A stretch of 64,000 bases of DNA from Hofstenia miamia (taxonomy: Eukaryota; Xenacoelomorpha; Acoela; Hofsteniidae), in NCBI GenBank assembly GCA_900660155.1, contig CABFPE010000241.1, forward strand, positions 367,729 through 431,728, in the 5' to 3' direction. Numbering within the stretch: the first letter of the stretch is position 1; every line of letters starts with the position of its first letter. The translations under genes were made by a program, and so were the position numbers. Below are positions 46,999 to 57,259 of this stretch, piece after piece. The notes under the pieces are model-generated. The model did no database searches, was not told where the DNA came from, and was given only the letters and a program-made list of their open reading frames with translations.

Positions 46999-47700
46999 CG
47001 TAAATTGGACAAAATTGAATGTCATTCTCTAGATAGTCTCATCCTACACAAGTGTTGAAAATTTCAGATTATTTACAAAAATAGCCAAATTTAGATGTCA
47101 CAAGTGTAATGAACAATTGAAAAAATCAATTTACGAAAAATACCAAAAACTGATTTAATGACAACATATATGAAAGTAACTTGGTCAACAAAATGCTCCT
47201 GTTTAGTATATTTCGTGTGTCTTTGTTTTAGATTAGTGCATACATGTATTAAATGATATTCTTAGAATCTAAATCTGTTAGAAAATGAAAATGCATTTTT
47301 TAGGTTTATCATGATTTTTCACAATAGTACCAACTTAAGCCTTGAATATTTGTAAATGATAAAATCTGTTGTTATGCGATGATACTGCAGACATTGGTTT
47401 ATATTTTTTCGTCGTAAGTTATTGACATGGTTGCGAAGACATTAGATTATTAATGTATCTTCCAAGTTTTTCATCGGATTACACTAAATTTTTTTCAAAA
47501 AAAATATTTTTGCTGTTGTTATTGTAATTAATTGATGACTCTTCACCAATGAAGAATGCTACCCAAGCAATCAGTTAACCTTGACTTTGAAACAAGTGCC
47601 AGTTCTAATTTTTCGAGAACACCTCCCTGAAAAAATTTTCATACCCAATTTCCAAATTATCTTAATAAATTTGCTTAATATTGTTTGTGTTTGTTACTGA
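46999..47700. repeat. Diverged duplicate of the exon d region
   Basis: About 47000-47520 matches the intron sequence of the palindrome arm (15475-15980). 47527-47636 is a broken exon d copy that loses the frame, and 47637-47700 repeats the post-exon sequence of 46935-46985. It lies directly downstream of the intact exon d, as a local duplicate. Confidence 0.65.
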
Positions 47701-47844
47701 AACTTTTTTATGAGGGAAATGTTCTCAAAATACATGTGGTTTCTTAAATATAAATACGCAAAAGTATCTCTTTATATAAGCTTGACAAAACATACCCCAA
47801 ATTTATAATAATGTATACTAATAACAATGTTAACCTCACACTAG

Positions 47845-47847
<3 letters not shown>

Positions 47848-47877
<30 letters not shown>
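47848..47877. repeat. (TA)n microsatellite
   Basis: About 30 bp of alternating T and A. Confidence 0.9.
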
Positions 47878-47880
<3 letters not shown>

Positions 47881-48084
47881 TTACAAAGGAAGATCAGTTG
47901 AAAGCACTACTGCACTTTACGACCATATGGATAAAGTTATATTGATTTCATGATTATATTTTAAACAAATGGCAATGTTATATTGACATTATCAAGTCTC
48001 TTGTCAATTGAAATTCCTGGGGAAGAGCAGAAAGCAACTATTGTTAAAGATTACAATATCAAAAATTGTGAGGAATTCTGCTAC

Positions 48085-48423
48085 TTAGGGAAAACAAACT
48101 AATGGCATATGTTTATAGACAACTTATTGAACTTTGCCGTTAACCAAGCTTTATGGGTATGAAATATAAACCAGGTGAAATTATACAAAAGGAATTTGTG
48201 GACAAGCGCTATAATTTCAGTTAGTAGAGTTGAAAGTACAAATCAAATTCTTAGCCTTAAAAATGGGTTTTCGTGTAACCCCAATAATTCCACCAATGGT
48301 GAATGGAAACAAACGTGGAAGATGCCACAGCTGTGGAAAGACATCAGATTAGTTTGCAATATATGTACCCGTCATAGAGAAGCAAGAATTATGCATTTTG
48401 TACTTAAGCTGAAGAGACCCTAA
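48085..48423 (+). pseudogene. Possible piggyBac-like C-terminal relic
   Basis: One frame gives NGNKRGRCHSCGKTSD and the overlapping open frame (48175-48423) gives VCNICTRHREARIMHF, together a C-x2-C ... C-x2-C arrangement. A piece just upstream reads IDNLLNFAVNQALW, followed by YKPGEIIQKEFVDK in a different frame. The layout resembles the cysteine-rich tail of piggyBac-type transposases, but the match is short and frames change. It could be another zinc-knuckle protein. Confidence 0.3.
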
Positions 48424-48714
48424 CTTGAATTAAATGTCTGATATTAAAGTGGTTGTATTTTCCAAATAAGTATTTTTTATTAATTTGTATATGTGGTTGT
48501 TAACAAGTATCATAACACTAAGACCGCTAAAATTCAAATGCTCATAAAATGGTTTATGTTGATAAATTGTCAACATATTACCTAAATATGCTACCTAAAT
48601 CCATGTTCTGATAAGTTTCAAACTGCACAACAAATTTGATTCATATTATATGCTATATGCCAATTTTTCATAAAAGCATTTAAATATAAATTTAAGTGTA
48701 AAAATATTTTAATA

Positions 48715-49386
48715 TTTGGAATGACAAGAAAGTAATGAGCTTTTCGTTGAAGAAGCATATGAAATACTTTCTATCATTGCAAGATATCTTCTTTAGACTT
48801 TATTATATAAAAATAAATAAAAATCAGATTAAAAAGATATGATTTATAGTGCAGCGAAAACATAAATAAAGTTTTTTTAGTAAAGATTAGACATACAATA
48901 GTCATAAAGCTTGTTCAGTTGGTGTTGGAAGTACTCTGCAGGAATACTCCTTAAAGTCTTTTACCCATCGCTTTACAGTGGATAAGCCTGGAACATTTTT
49001 GTCCCACAAAGTAACCAGATTCTCATGAATTGCCATCGCAGACGCGCTTAACTTCAGTTAAACAAGAAAACCGGAAGCAGCATTTAGAAGGATTCATGAC
49101 ATATCAACTTCAAGTTCAATAATGACAGTCAAACTGGTTTTGAGGCTTTTATAGGAACATTTGAAAAATGATTAAATTCTATTACTTTACCAAATATCGA
49201 TAAAATTGCCGCACCCGTGAAAATTCGTATATCTTTCTTCGAATTGAAAGCTATTGGATTAGAGAATTGCACTGATATTTTTAAAATTTGATTATGACAT
49301 CCATTTATGGTAATATGCGTGATTTCACGCTCATATCATAAGACTAACTTATTTAGAAAAGCTCATTACTTTCTTGTCACCCCAAA
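48715..49386. mobile_element. 672-bp deleted mariner with TIRs and TA flanks
   Basis: Between TA (48713-48714) and TA (49387-49388). One end is TTTGGAATGACAAGAAAGTA, continuing ATGAGCTTTTC. The other, reverse-complemented, begins TTTGGGGTGACAAGAAAGTA with the same continuation. On the minus strand about 49050-48900 encodes AMAIHENLVTLWDKNVPGLS then TVKRWVKDFKEYS, the N-terminal helix-turn-helix of a mariner transposase. The catalytic part is missing and the frame is broken upstream of this. Confidence 0.8.
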
Positions 49387-49489
49387 TATGTAATTTTGAT
49401 AACCGTAATTTGTTTTAATTTTTGATTGCATAAATTATGAAGATTAGTGGCGTAGATTACTCTATCATAAGAATGAAGTTATTTTATTA

Positions 49490-51098
49490 TATTTGTCTCC
49501 CTGTCTAGCTCCCTAAGTTCATTCTAGTTCCATCTAACTATTCTTGCCGAATATCTCAACACTGGTATCGGCCATGTATTAATTGCTTTTATACTATTCT
49601 GCTCATTCAATGCTGACTTCTGTCGTACCATCCTTACTCTCCTCTTGTATTCTTTCCTTAGCCTCATCTTCATTTCCTCGTGATCTGTTCTGTCCTTCTC
49701 TAATACTCCTAAGTACTTGTACTCTTCTTTGACTTCCTCAATCTTATCCCCACTGCGGGTCCTCAAACCATCCCCACCCACACACTTGCCTCTAGTCATT
49801 GTCTCTGCTGCACACTTTCCTAATTCAAACTCCAACCCTGAATCTCTTCTTGCCTTCTCCAATGTCTCCACTTGCTTCTGCAACATCTTCCTTGAACTAG
49901 CATACATCTTCAGGTCATCCATGTACCATAGGTGACTTACTGCTCTACCATTCTTCTCCAGCTTACACCCTATGCCTGTCTCCTTTAACTTTTCTGTGAT
50001 AGGGATTAAGCTAACTACAAACAGTAGTGGTGCTAAGCTGTCTCCCTGGAATACGCCTCGCCTAAACCTCAACCTGTGATCATCTATCTCAGTCTGCAGC
50101 TTTCCCATCTCCCTCTTTAGAAGCTCAACCCATTTCCGTGAAACTCCATTGGCCTCTAGCGTCCTCAATACTCACCTATGTGATATGCTGTCATTTGCCT
50201 TCCTGTAGTCTATCCATGCCATTAATAAGTTTGTCTTCCTTCTTCTACAATTCTCCACCACTGCCTGGTGTATGAACAACTGATCCTTGCATCCTCTCGT
50301 CTTTGTCCTACATCCCTTCTGCTCTTCCGGTATCAACCTGTTCTGTTCTAAGTAACATGCCAGCCTACTTGAAATCACGGAAGTTAGCAATTTCCAAGTT
50401 ATTGGCAGACATGTTATTGGCCTGAAGTTGCTTGCCTCACTAAATTTTTTTGGGTCCTTCTGTATTAGAAATGTCCTTCCTACTACCATCCACTCTGGGC
50501 ACCCATTCACTACACACTCCTCCAATGCTATTGCTAGTTTCTCATGAACACTTGTGAACTTCTTCAGCTAATACCTATGTACCTCATCTCTGCCTGGCGC
50601 CTTCCAGTTCTTCATCTTCTTTAGAGCCTCCTTCAGCCTTGCAGTTGTGATTACTTCTTCTTCTTGTCTGAACTCCTGCATTTGCTCTCTCTATCTCTGG
50701 TCCCTCACTTCCGCATATATTCTCCCAAAACCTTACTGCAGCCTCGCCTGCTCTAGCTGTAGCCTTTTCTCCTGCATCTAGTTCTTTGTAGAATCTTCCT
50801 TCTTGGGTCTCAAACTTCATATTGTCTCTTGCTTGCTTTGCCCTTGCCCTATATTTTCTCAGTTTCTCAGTTTCTGCAACAATCTCTGCTTAAGTTCTTC
50901 TCTTGCAGTTTCTACAGTCTTGCCCTTACCTACCTTGCACTTGTCCTGTACTATCTTACTTGTCCTGATCTTTCCTATTTGCTGCCTAATCCTTGCCACT
51001 TTATTCTCAATTCTTCTTTCCCATGCTGGCTTTTTGTCTCTCTTATCTTCTTGTCGTCTTTTCTTTTTCATGTCCATGCCTACATTCTTCAGCACCTC
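49490..51098 (-). mobile_element. RLE-type LINE, second copy, cut off at its 3' end
   Basis: Same family as 20979-24435. Reading down the minus strand: KPAWERRIENKVARIRQQIG (51095-50859), GRFYKELDAGEKATARAGEA and VRFWENICGSEG (50820-50584), ALEECVVNGCPEWMVVGRT, QKGCRTKTRGCKDQLFIHQA, MAWIDYRKANDSISHR, VFQGDSLAPLLFVVSLIPIT, LWYMDDLKMYASSRKMLQKQ, and YKYLGVLEKDRTDHEEMK to about RIVRWN at 49524. NELREL follows a stop, and the match ends near 49490, before the zinc knuckle and endonuclease. It therefore keeps upstream sequence missing from the 21-kb copy but lacks the 3' part, the reverse of normal LINE 5' truncation. A stop, frameshifts and probably later deletion are involved. Confidence 0.8.
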
Positions 51099-51112
51099 AC
51101 ATTATTATTATT

Positions 51113-51445
51113 ATGTCAGCTTGCACCGAGAACTGTCGGGTTTCTCCCGCTCTCGCAGATGCTATTGGCAGCTCGCTGTTTAGTGGCGCTGCGACCCTAG
51201 ATGCGTCAAGCGCTTTAATAACACATAAAAAGAGAACACTGCTACATCAAATGTTCGCCCACCTAAACCAAGAAAACGCCGCCAAAGCTCTCCTACATCT
51301 TTTTAAATCAACACTATCTTCACCAGCAAACGCCGATAAAACACCGGAAAAGTCGCCCTCTGCACTAACATCTCAAAAAGAAATCGCCATTGCATCACCA
51401 AATGTTCCTTCTCCGCTTAAACTCATTTCATTTCCAAAGATATAG
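51113..51445 (+). CDS. ORF1 N-terminal segment of the CR1-like LINE
   Basis: 110 codons starting MSACTENCRVSPALADAIGS, rich in Ala/Ser/Pro (STLSSPANADKTPEKSPSAL) and ending SPLKLISFPKI before a stop. I chose the ATG at 51113 because it follows the (ATT)n boundary and the composition changes there from the other LINE's antisense sequence. Likely the basic/Pro-rich, RNA-binding-type start of ORF1, cut off by a stop from the esterase part. No zinc knuckle seen. Confidence 0.5.
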   Translation: MSACTENCRVSPALADAIGSSLFSGAATLDASSALITHKKRTLLHQMFAHLNQENAAKALLHLFKSTLSSPANADKTPEKSPSALTSQKEIAIASPNVPSPLKLISFPKI

Positions 51446-51510
51446 CCCACACCGCAAAAACAAGCTAAATAAAATGTACAACCACGAATAAAGAAGATTA
51501 AGAATGGAAC

Positions 51511-52092
51511 AACTACACTTATCATAGGAAGCAGCATTCTCAAATACGCTCGTACCCAGAAAGTAGCACCGCAGTTCTAACGCAAAAAATCACGCAATAC
51601 GAAAGTAGTCACGTCGACACTGTGATGCTCAACACCGGTCTAATCGTTGCACTCAAGTTCAATCTTAACACGTTCCACCAAAAGCTACAAAACATCATCA
51701 CAGAAGTCAAGAAGCAATTTACACCTCATCACATCTACCTTTTCGAAATCACCCCTGTCTGTGCTGATCATAATCTCTCAAAGAACTTTGCAATCCAACA
51801 ATGTAATCAAATCATAAGAAGTTTCTCTCAACGCCGTCTTAGTGTCATTTCAGTCTTTGATCATTTCCTTCTTTCGCCTCGCTCAATCAATTCCACTTTT
51901 CTTGCTCACGATGGTATTCACCTGTTTCGCAAAGGTCTCTCAGTCTTCATCCGCAATCTAAGACACTACTTTCACTTTCCGACAACTCATCCGAATCACT
52001 ACGGTTCATTGCGTCAGCCCTACACCGTCAGCTATTCCAATGAACAAGGTAAACTTTTGGAAAACACTATTTTTATTTGTATTACTTCTTGA
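51511..52092 (+). pseudogene. SGNH esterase-like part of the CR1 ORF1
   Basis: TTTLIIGSSILKYA (about 51509-51550) looks like the first block of an SGNH/GDSL hydrolase, with Ser after Gly. After a gap in another frame, the open stretch 51622-52092 contains MLNTGLIVALKFNLNTFHQK and HHIYLFEITPVCAD, and then FLAHDGIHLFRKGL, the Asp-x-x-His block. CR1 and related LINEs are known to carry such an esterase in ORF1. At least one frame change separates the blocks. Possible donor (AAG/GTAAAC near 52050) and acceptor (TTCTAG near 52241) sites would join it to the 2A region, but that is speculative. Confidence 0.6.
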
Positions 52093-52196
52093 AAATGTAA
52101 AATTATATTATATACACGTGAGACAACCACGCCTACACACACAAATTTCATTATCAACACTAATATGAATTACCACTATAATTTAGCAAAAATTTT

Positions 52197-52333
52197 CTTA
52201 CTTTCATCCATAATTACTTTTATAATAATTTGATTATTCTAGCAGGAGATTTAGAATTAAATCCTGGCCCAATCTTAGTTGAATGTAATCTTGAAAATTT
52301 AACGAATCATTATAAAGACAATTTTAAGTATAT
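52197..52333 (+). pseudogene. 2A-like peptide and start of CR1 ORF2
   Basis: An open frame gives FYNNLIILAGDLELNPGP followed by ILVECNLENLTNHYKDN. D-L-E-L-N-P-G-P fits the 2A consensus DxExNPGP, where ribosomes skip the Gly-Pro bond. Such peptides are known at the ORF2 start of CR1-type LINEs. The frame is cut by the N at 52334 and resumes at 52877, which overlaps its last roughly 60 bases. The upstream Leu/Ile-rich context is as expected for 2A. Confidence 0.65.
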
Positions 52334-52334
52334 N

Positions 52335-52875
52335 TAAACCAAGAAAACGCCGCCAAAGCTCTCCTACATCTTTTTAAATCAACACTATCTTCACCAGCAA
52401 ACGCCGATAAAACACCGGAAAAGTCGCCCTCTGCACTAACATCTCAAAAAGAAATCGCCATTGCATCACCAAATGTTCCTTCTCCGCTTAAACTCATTTC
52501 ATTTCCAAAGATATAGCCCACACCGCAAAAACAAGCTAAATAAAATGTACAACCACGAATAAAGAAGATTAAGAATGGAACAACTACACTTATCATAGGA
52601 AGCAGCATTCTCAAATACGCTCGTACCCAGAAAGTAGCACCGCAGTTCTAACGCAAAAAATCACGCAATACGAAAGTAGTCACGTCGACACTGTGATGCT
52701 CAACACCGGTCTAATCGTTGCACTCAAGTTCAATCTTAACACGTTCCACCAAAAGCTACAAAACATCATCACAGAAGTCAAGAAGCAATTTACACCTCAT
52801 CACATCTACCTTTTCGAAATCACCCCTGTCTGTGCTGATCATAATCTCTCAAAGAACTTTGCAATCCAACAATGT
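52335..52875. repeat. Misplaced 541-bp duplicate of 51264-51804
   Basis: Matches 51264-51804 at offset 1071 with no difference noticed, and is bounded by Ns at 52334 and 52876. It interrupts the start of ORF2. A wrongly placed short contig is the simplest reading. Confidence 0.9.
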
Positions 52876-52876
52876 N

Positions 52877-55745
52877 TCTTAGATGAATGTAATCTTGAAA
52901 ATTTAGCGAATCATTATAAAGACAATTTTAAGTATATTTATTTAAACGCCAGAAGTCTGAATTCAAATAGAAATCACTTTCTTAAAATTGCAACTCAATT
53001 TGGTTCAAATTCAATTATCACTATTACAGAAACTTGGTTAAACATCGAAATTAATCCAAATTTGTTCAATCCAGACACCGCAATCTTTGATGTTTTTGTT
53101 AAAAATAGGGATAGTAGAGGTGGTGGTTTTATGATTATTGTACCAAAAGAATTAAATCCAATATAAAAAAAAAATCTTGAATCCGATCAGTCTGTTCTTG
53201 AATCTTTATGGATTGAAATTAAATCACCAACAAATTCCTCCGAACATGAATTATTTAATGTAACTTGTAATCCAAATAAGAATTTTCTTGTAGAATATAT
53301 AAATTTTAAATGCATAGAAATTTCAAATATTCCTAATACTAACTATTCTCTAAACATATTAGGTGACTTTAATATAAATTATTTCAGTTTTTATGAAAAA
53401 ATGCATTGAATGAACTATGCGCTATTTATAACTTAAAAATAATCAACACTCAGACTCCCGCTAGAAGAACGACATTAATTGATTATTTTTTATGTAATTC
53501 AGAAACTATATATAAACCTTTAATCCTCGAATTTTTTAGCGATCATGCAATCTGCATTTATATTAGTACACATCATGCTAAGTTATCTAAATTTAAAACG
53601 ATTTATGCTAGGTATTTCAAAAACTATTCAGATGAAATCATAGAAAATTTACTTAAAAATATTCCATTCGACTATATTTTTACTCTAAATTCTGGTTCTC
53701 ACATCTTAAATTACATTGCCGCACAGATCAATCTAAACACAGTAGCACCGCTGAAATCCCGCCTAGTAATTAACAAATCACGACGATTTAACTTAACCGC
53801 AACTGACAATCAACTAATGAAGAAAACGATAAACATAAAGCAGAAACTCTTTGAACTAGCTAAGTCCGACCCGACCGAGCTAAATTGGAGTAATTACGAA
53901 AGATCAAAGAAATGAATTTAAGACATACGCACAAAAAATACATCATTAAAACAACGTCGATTTTTTGTAAACTTAAACTCTTCTAAGGAAAAGTGGAAAT
54001 TTTTAGACCGTTTTTTATTGGAAAATCGAATGGGCTAAATAGTGGCATTTCAGAAATTTATATTGATAATAAAAAATTTAGCGATAAAAAAATATTTTAA
54101 ATCATCTAAATCACACATTTAAAGAATTACGTAACTTCAATTTTCTTAAAATTCCTCTTTTATAAATTAAGCAATCAAATTGTAAACCTACGTTTCAATT
54201 TAGGTTATCTAGCTTAAAAAAATTACAAACTATTGTACGAAACTTAGACGTTAATAAATCTTCAGGTTCGACTCATTTACCTTTCTTTAAAATTTAAACA
54301 TTTTTTCATGTATTTTGGTGACCACTTATCATTTGCATTAAAATCAATGAATTTCCGGGGATAATGAAAAAGTCAGATATAACACCTTTGTATAAAAATG
54401 GAGATCTCCTTATTGCTAAAAATTATAGGCCAATTTCAATAACGCATCCTTTTAGTAAGCTATTTGAAAGGTTACTGCACATTCAAATCAATCAATATCT
54501 TGCATCTGAGAATATTTCATCATCCAAACAATATGGTTTTCGCGCTTAACATAGTACAAGTGATGCAATTATTTCAATTACTGAAAAAATATCCGCTAAT
54601 AAATCTCAAAATAAATCCAGTTGCATAGCCCTTCTAGACTTAACCAAAGCTTTTAATTCAATGAATTTTGAAATTTTATCTATTAAACTTAAAAATTATG
54701 GATTTCAACAAAATTCAATTAAGTTAATTATGAGTTTCTTAAAAAATAGAAAACAGCGTGTAATAATGATTACCTCTAGGCACAGTACTAGAGCCCGTTG
54801 TATTTGCAATATATATAAATGACATCATTAAACCCGTAAACCATTGTGAAATTTATCAATTTGCTGATGACACGTGTCTCATAAATACAGATAATGATGT
54901 ATTTAGGGCCACAAAAAATTTGCAAAGTGATATTGATAATCTTTCTAGGTATTTCACATCCAATCAATTAAAAATTACTATTGAAAAAACTCAATTCATA
55001 ATATTTTCCCCCAATGCTGTAAAAGAAATAACAAACAAAATTGAATTAATTGTAAACAGTGTTCCGATAAAACAAACTGATCATGTTACATTTTTAGGTG
55101 TTGATATTGACAAATATTTAAAATTCGATAAATTTCTCTTTAAAAAGATACATAAAATGACTTCTGGCGTTAGATACTTGTACCACCTCGGAAATTAAGG
55201 GCCAGATTATCAAATTCAGCTATTGTATGCATTTTGCTTATCGCAACTACATTATTGTTCATTTTTATTTATTCATTTTAATACAAAAAGGCGCTATTTA
55301 TAATCAAAAACTTTTAATTGCTCATTAAAAACATTAAATTTTGCACGTAAGCATGATCATGTTAGTGAATACAGGCGAAAGTATAATATATTATCCCCGC
55401 TATATCAAGTACAATTCCATGCAGCTTTAATTTTATTTAAGTATAAATATAGCCGACAATCAATTTCTTTTCTTGATAATTTCTTAAAATTTAATCCTCG
55501 ATCACATAAGTTTATTTGTAGCAGTATTTCATATCCTAGTTTTCATCGAGCAGCCTCTAATATTTGGAATGATTTAGATAATGAGACTAGAATAGAAAAA
55601 AATTACAAAAAATTTAGAAAAAAATTAAAATGTGCACTTTTACATCGACAAAATACAATCGGAGACATAACCATGCTAAACACATTTACTGATTTTTTAC
55701 ACCGATCTCACCACATACATAGACTGGCGCTTAATATTATTACTA
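52877..55745 (+). pseudogene. CR1-like ORF2, endonuclease and reverse transcriptase, broken
   Basis: Endonuclease part: YIYLNARSLNSNRNHFLKIA, IITITETWLN and GGGFMIIVPKE (to 53166), then SLWIEIKS, NILGDFNIN, TTLIDYFLCN and EFFSDHAICIYIS (to 53915). These are the conserved APE blocks (ETW, GDFN, SDH). Reverse transcriptase part: SDITPLYKNGD, NYRPISI and SSKQYGFRA (54364-54549), IALLDLTKAFNS, VVFAIYINDIIKPV, and YQFADDTCLINT with the FADD active site (near 54865). Then LKITIEKTQFIIFSP and VTFLGVDIDKYLKF (54920-55198), and a C-terminal region with YRRKYNILSPLYQ and ASNIWNDLDNETR. At least six stops or shifts. The ORF2 order is complete, so the insertion was near full length. Confidence 0.75.
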
Positions 55746-55760
55746 TTATTAAGCAAACAA

Positions 55761-56500
55761 TTTTTGAAAACGACTGATTTTTTTTGGGTAATTATGAAGC
55801 AGATTAAGCAGTAAATTGCATCCATGGTAAATTTTCTGAAAAGACTAATATCTTGAGTATTTTTTAATAAAAAAATTTTTAGGGGGCACTCCCTTGCGAA
55901 AACTTAAATTGCTTAGCGAATAATGTTCAGATGAGTTTTAAATTAGATTTATTCGCTTCTACATTAAATTTTACATTTAGAAAATGGTTTCCATTGTTGT
56001 TTAGAAAAGATCTAGTCCGATATTTTTTAGGAAATTCTAATTTGAACCATTGTAGGGGCAGGATAATGTAGGACGTTACCTGAATCAAACAATTTTGAAC
56101 TAGCCAAGGCTTTAAAGAAGTTTAAAGGTTTGTTCTAGATGTAAAATGTAATTTAGAAGAGAATAGAAGTGGTCCGAAGTCGATCCGAGCATTATTAACT
56201 TCACAATCAAAGTTTTATTAAGACTCTTTGCTTTACAAAAATTTATTAGAGCTATGACATTGCGAAAATGCTGCTGTGCTGCGAATTATGCTCAGATCGA
56301 CTTTAAACTACTTTTATTCTCCTCTAAACTTTATTTTACATCTAGAAAGTTCTTTTCAAGGTACATTGGGCGAACCCAACAGCTGATTTTGCTAAGACCG
56401 GCTGGGGAATATTATACTTCAATAACCAAACTAACTGTGGGTAAAATTGTTTAAATGCGTAGATTGTTGTATGTAATCACCTACTTTATCATTAAACAGT
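55761..56500. repeat. Two diverged copies of a roughly 120-bp unit
   Basis: About 55880-55995 and 56250-56365 share an ordered pattern (CTTGCGAAAA or ATTGCGAAAA, then AAT.ATG.TCAGAT..., TTTAAA.TA..TTTATTC, ACATTTAGAAA or ACATCTAGAAA). No other feature recognised. Confidence 0.4.
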
Positions 56501-56523
56501 TAGAAATTACAATAAAATATTAA

Positions 56524-56833
56524 GCGCCCTTATAATACACTCTTAGTAATATTTCGCGCCATTATAATTGTTCAATTTAACTTGTATTCAGCGCCCTTGT
56601 AATAGTTCATTTTGGTATAATTTGGAAGCCCTTATTTTGCTCAAATTTACTTCACAATTGAAGCATTGCATAACGAAGCTACACACCAAGTTTCATTGAA
56701 ATCAAATAAAAACTGAAGCCAAATAATGCAAAGGGCGCAGGATACTATGGAAAGGGCGCTGAATACATCAAAATCCCCGAAAATCAGATATTCAGCGCCA
56801 TTATAATAGTAATAATAATAATAATAATAATAA
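56524..56833. repeat. GCGCC-motif cluster with hairpin and (AAT)n tail
   Basis: The motif AGCGCC(C/A)TT(A/G)TAAT occurs near 56524, 56557, 56589 and 56792, and in inverse form (GGGCGCTGAATA) near 56753. GGCGCTGAATA and TATTCAGCGCC can pair as an 11-bp stem over about 25 bases. The segment ends in a run of TAA units (56806-56833), like the trinucleotide tails of the LINEs in this window, so it may be the 3' end of a small retroposon. Confidence 0.4.
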
Positions 56834-57021
56834 GAGTATTAATAACATTAAGAATAATTTAATAATAAATAGTAGTTTTTGAATGAAAAAGTTTTTCATT
56901 GCTGTGTCAATGGAAAACACATATTTTCAGTTAAAATTCAAGATTCGCAGATTTTCTTCACTAATTTCTTTTTAACATAATTTAAATAAGATGTGCTTTG
57001 TGAAGATTTAAGTTTATTACA

Positions 57022-57222
57022 TTGTCTTTAGATTGTGGTTTGATGTTCACTGAACGACCGTACGATATTTTTTCACAACTTGTTAAATTCCTCAAACCAA
57101 AGGACGTTTGCAATCTAGCATCCACATGCAGATCACTTTATTTTGAATTTCCGTGGTCATATGTTTACATACTATTTCGCTGTAAATCTGTTGAGGAGCG
57201 TTTCTTTTTATATTATATATAA
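57022..57222 (+). pseudogene. F-box-like exon, copy at 57 kb, shortened
   Basis: After acceptor-like TCTTTAG the frame reads MFTERPYDIFSQLVKFLKPK then DVCNLASTCRSLYFEFPWSY and VYILFRCKSVEE, a 40-50 residue F-box that would bind Skp1. It then leaves the frame of the 63-kb copy (RFFLYYI and stop): a segment of roughly 80-100 bases encoding MHNFIKDYSEYLERLQHEM and the RYGCG region is missing. The downstream 0.7 kb matches that after the 63-kb copy. Confidence 0.7.
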
Positions 57223-57259
57223 TCCCATACCTCTTTGTGGCAGTCAATCTCCTTTCTTC

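Larger units (their letters stand above)
51111..55760 (+). mobile_element. CR1-like LINE with SGNH-esterase ORF1 and 2A-like peptide
   Basis: The plus strand carries an ORF1 region (51113-52092), a 2A-like start of ORF2 (about 52215), an endonuclease/reverse transcriptase (52877-55700), and a short ATT-rich 3' end near 55740. True continuity is broken by two Ns (52334, 52876) with a misplaced duplicate between them. It is more GC-rich at the 5' end than its surroundings. Many frame breaks make it a fossil. Its 5' end abuts the 5' side of the minus-strand RLE LINE. Confidence 0.75.

Noticed and set aside
50803-51445. Plus-strand Ser/Leu/Phe-rich frames of 123-150 codons
   Set aside because: They are antisense to the minus-strand RLE LINE. 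Only the part from 51113 belongs to another element.
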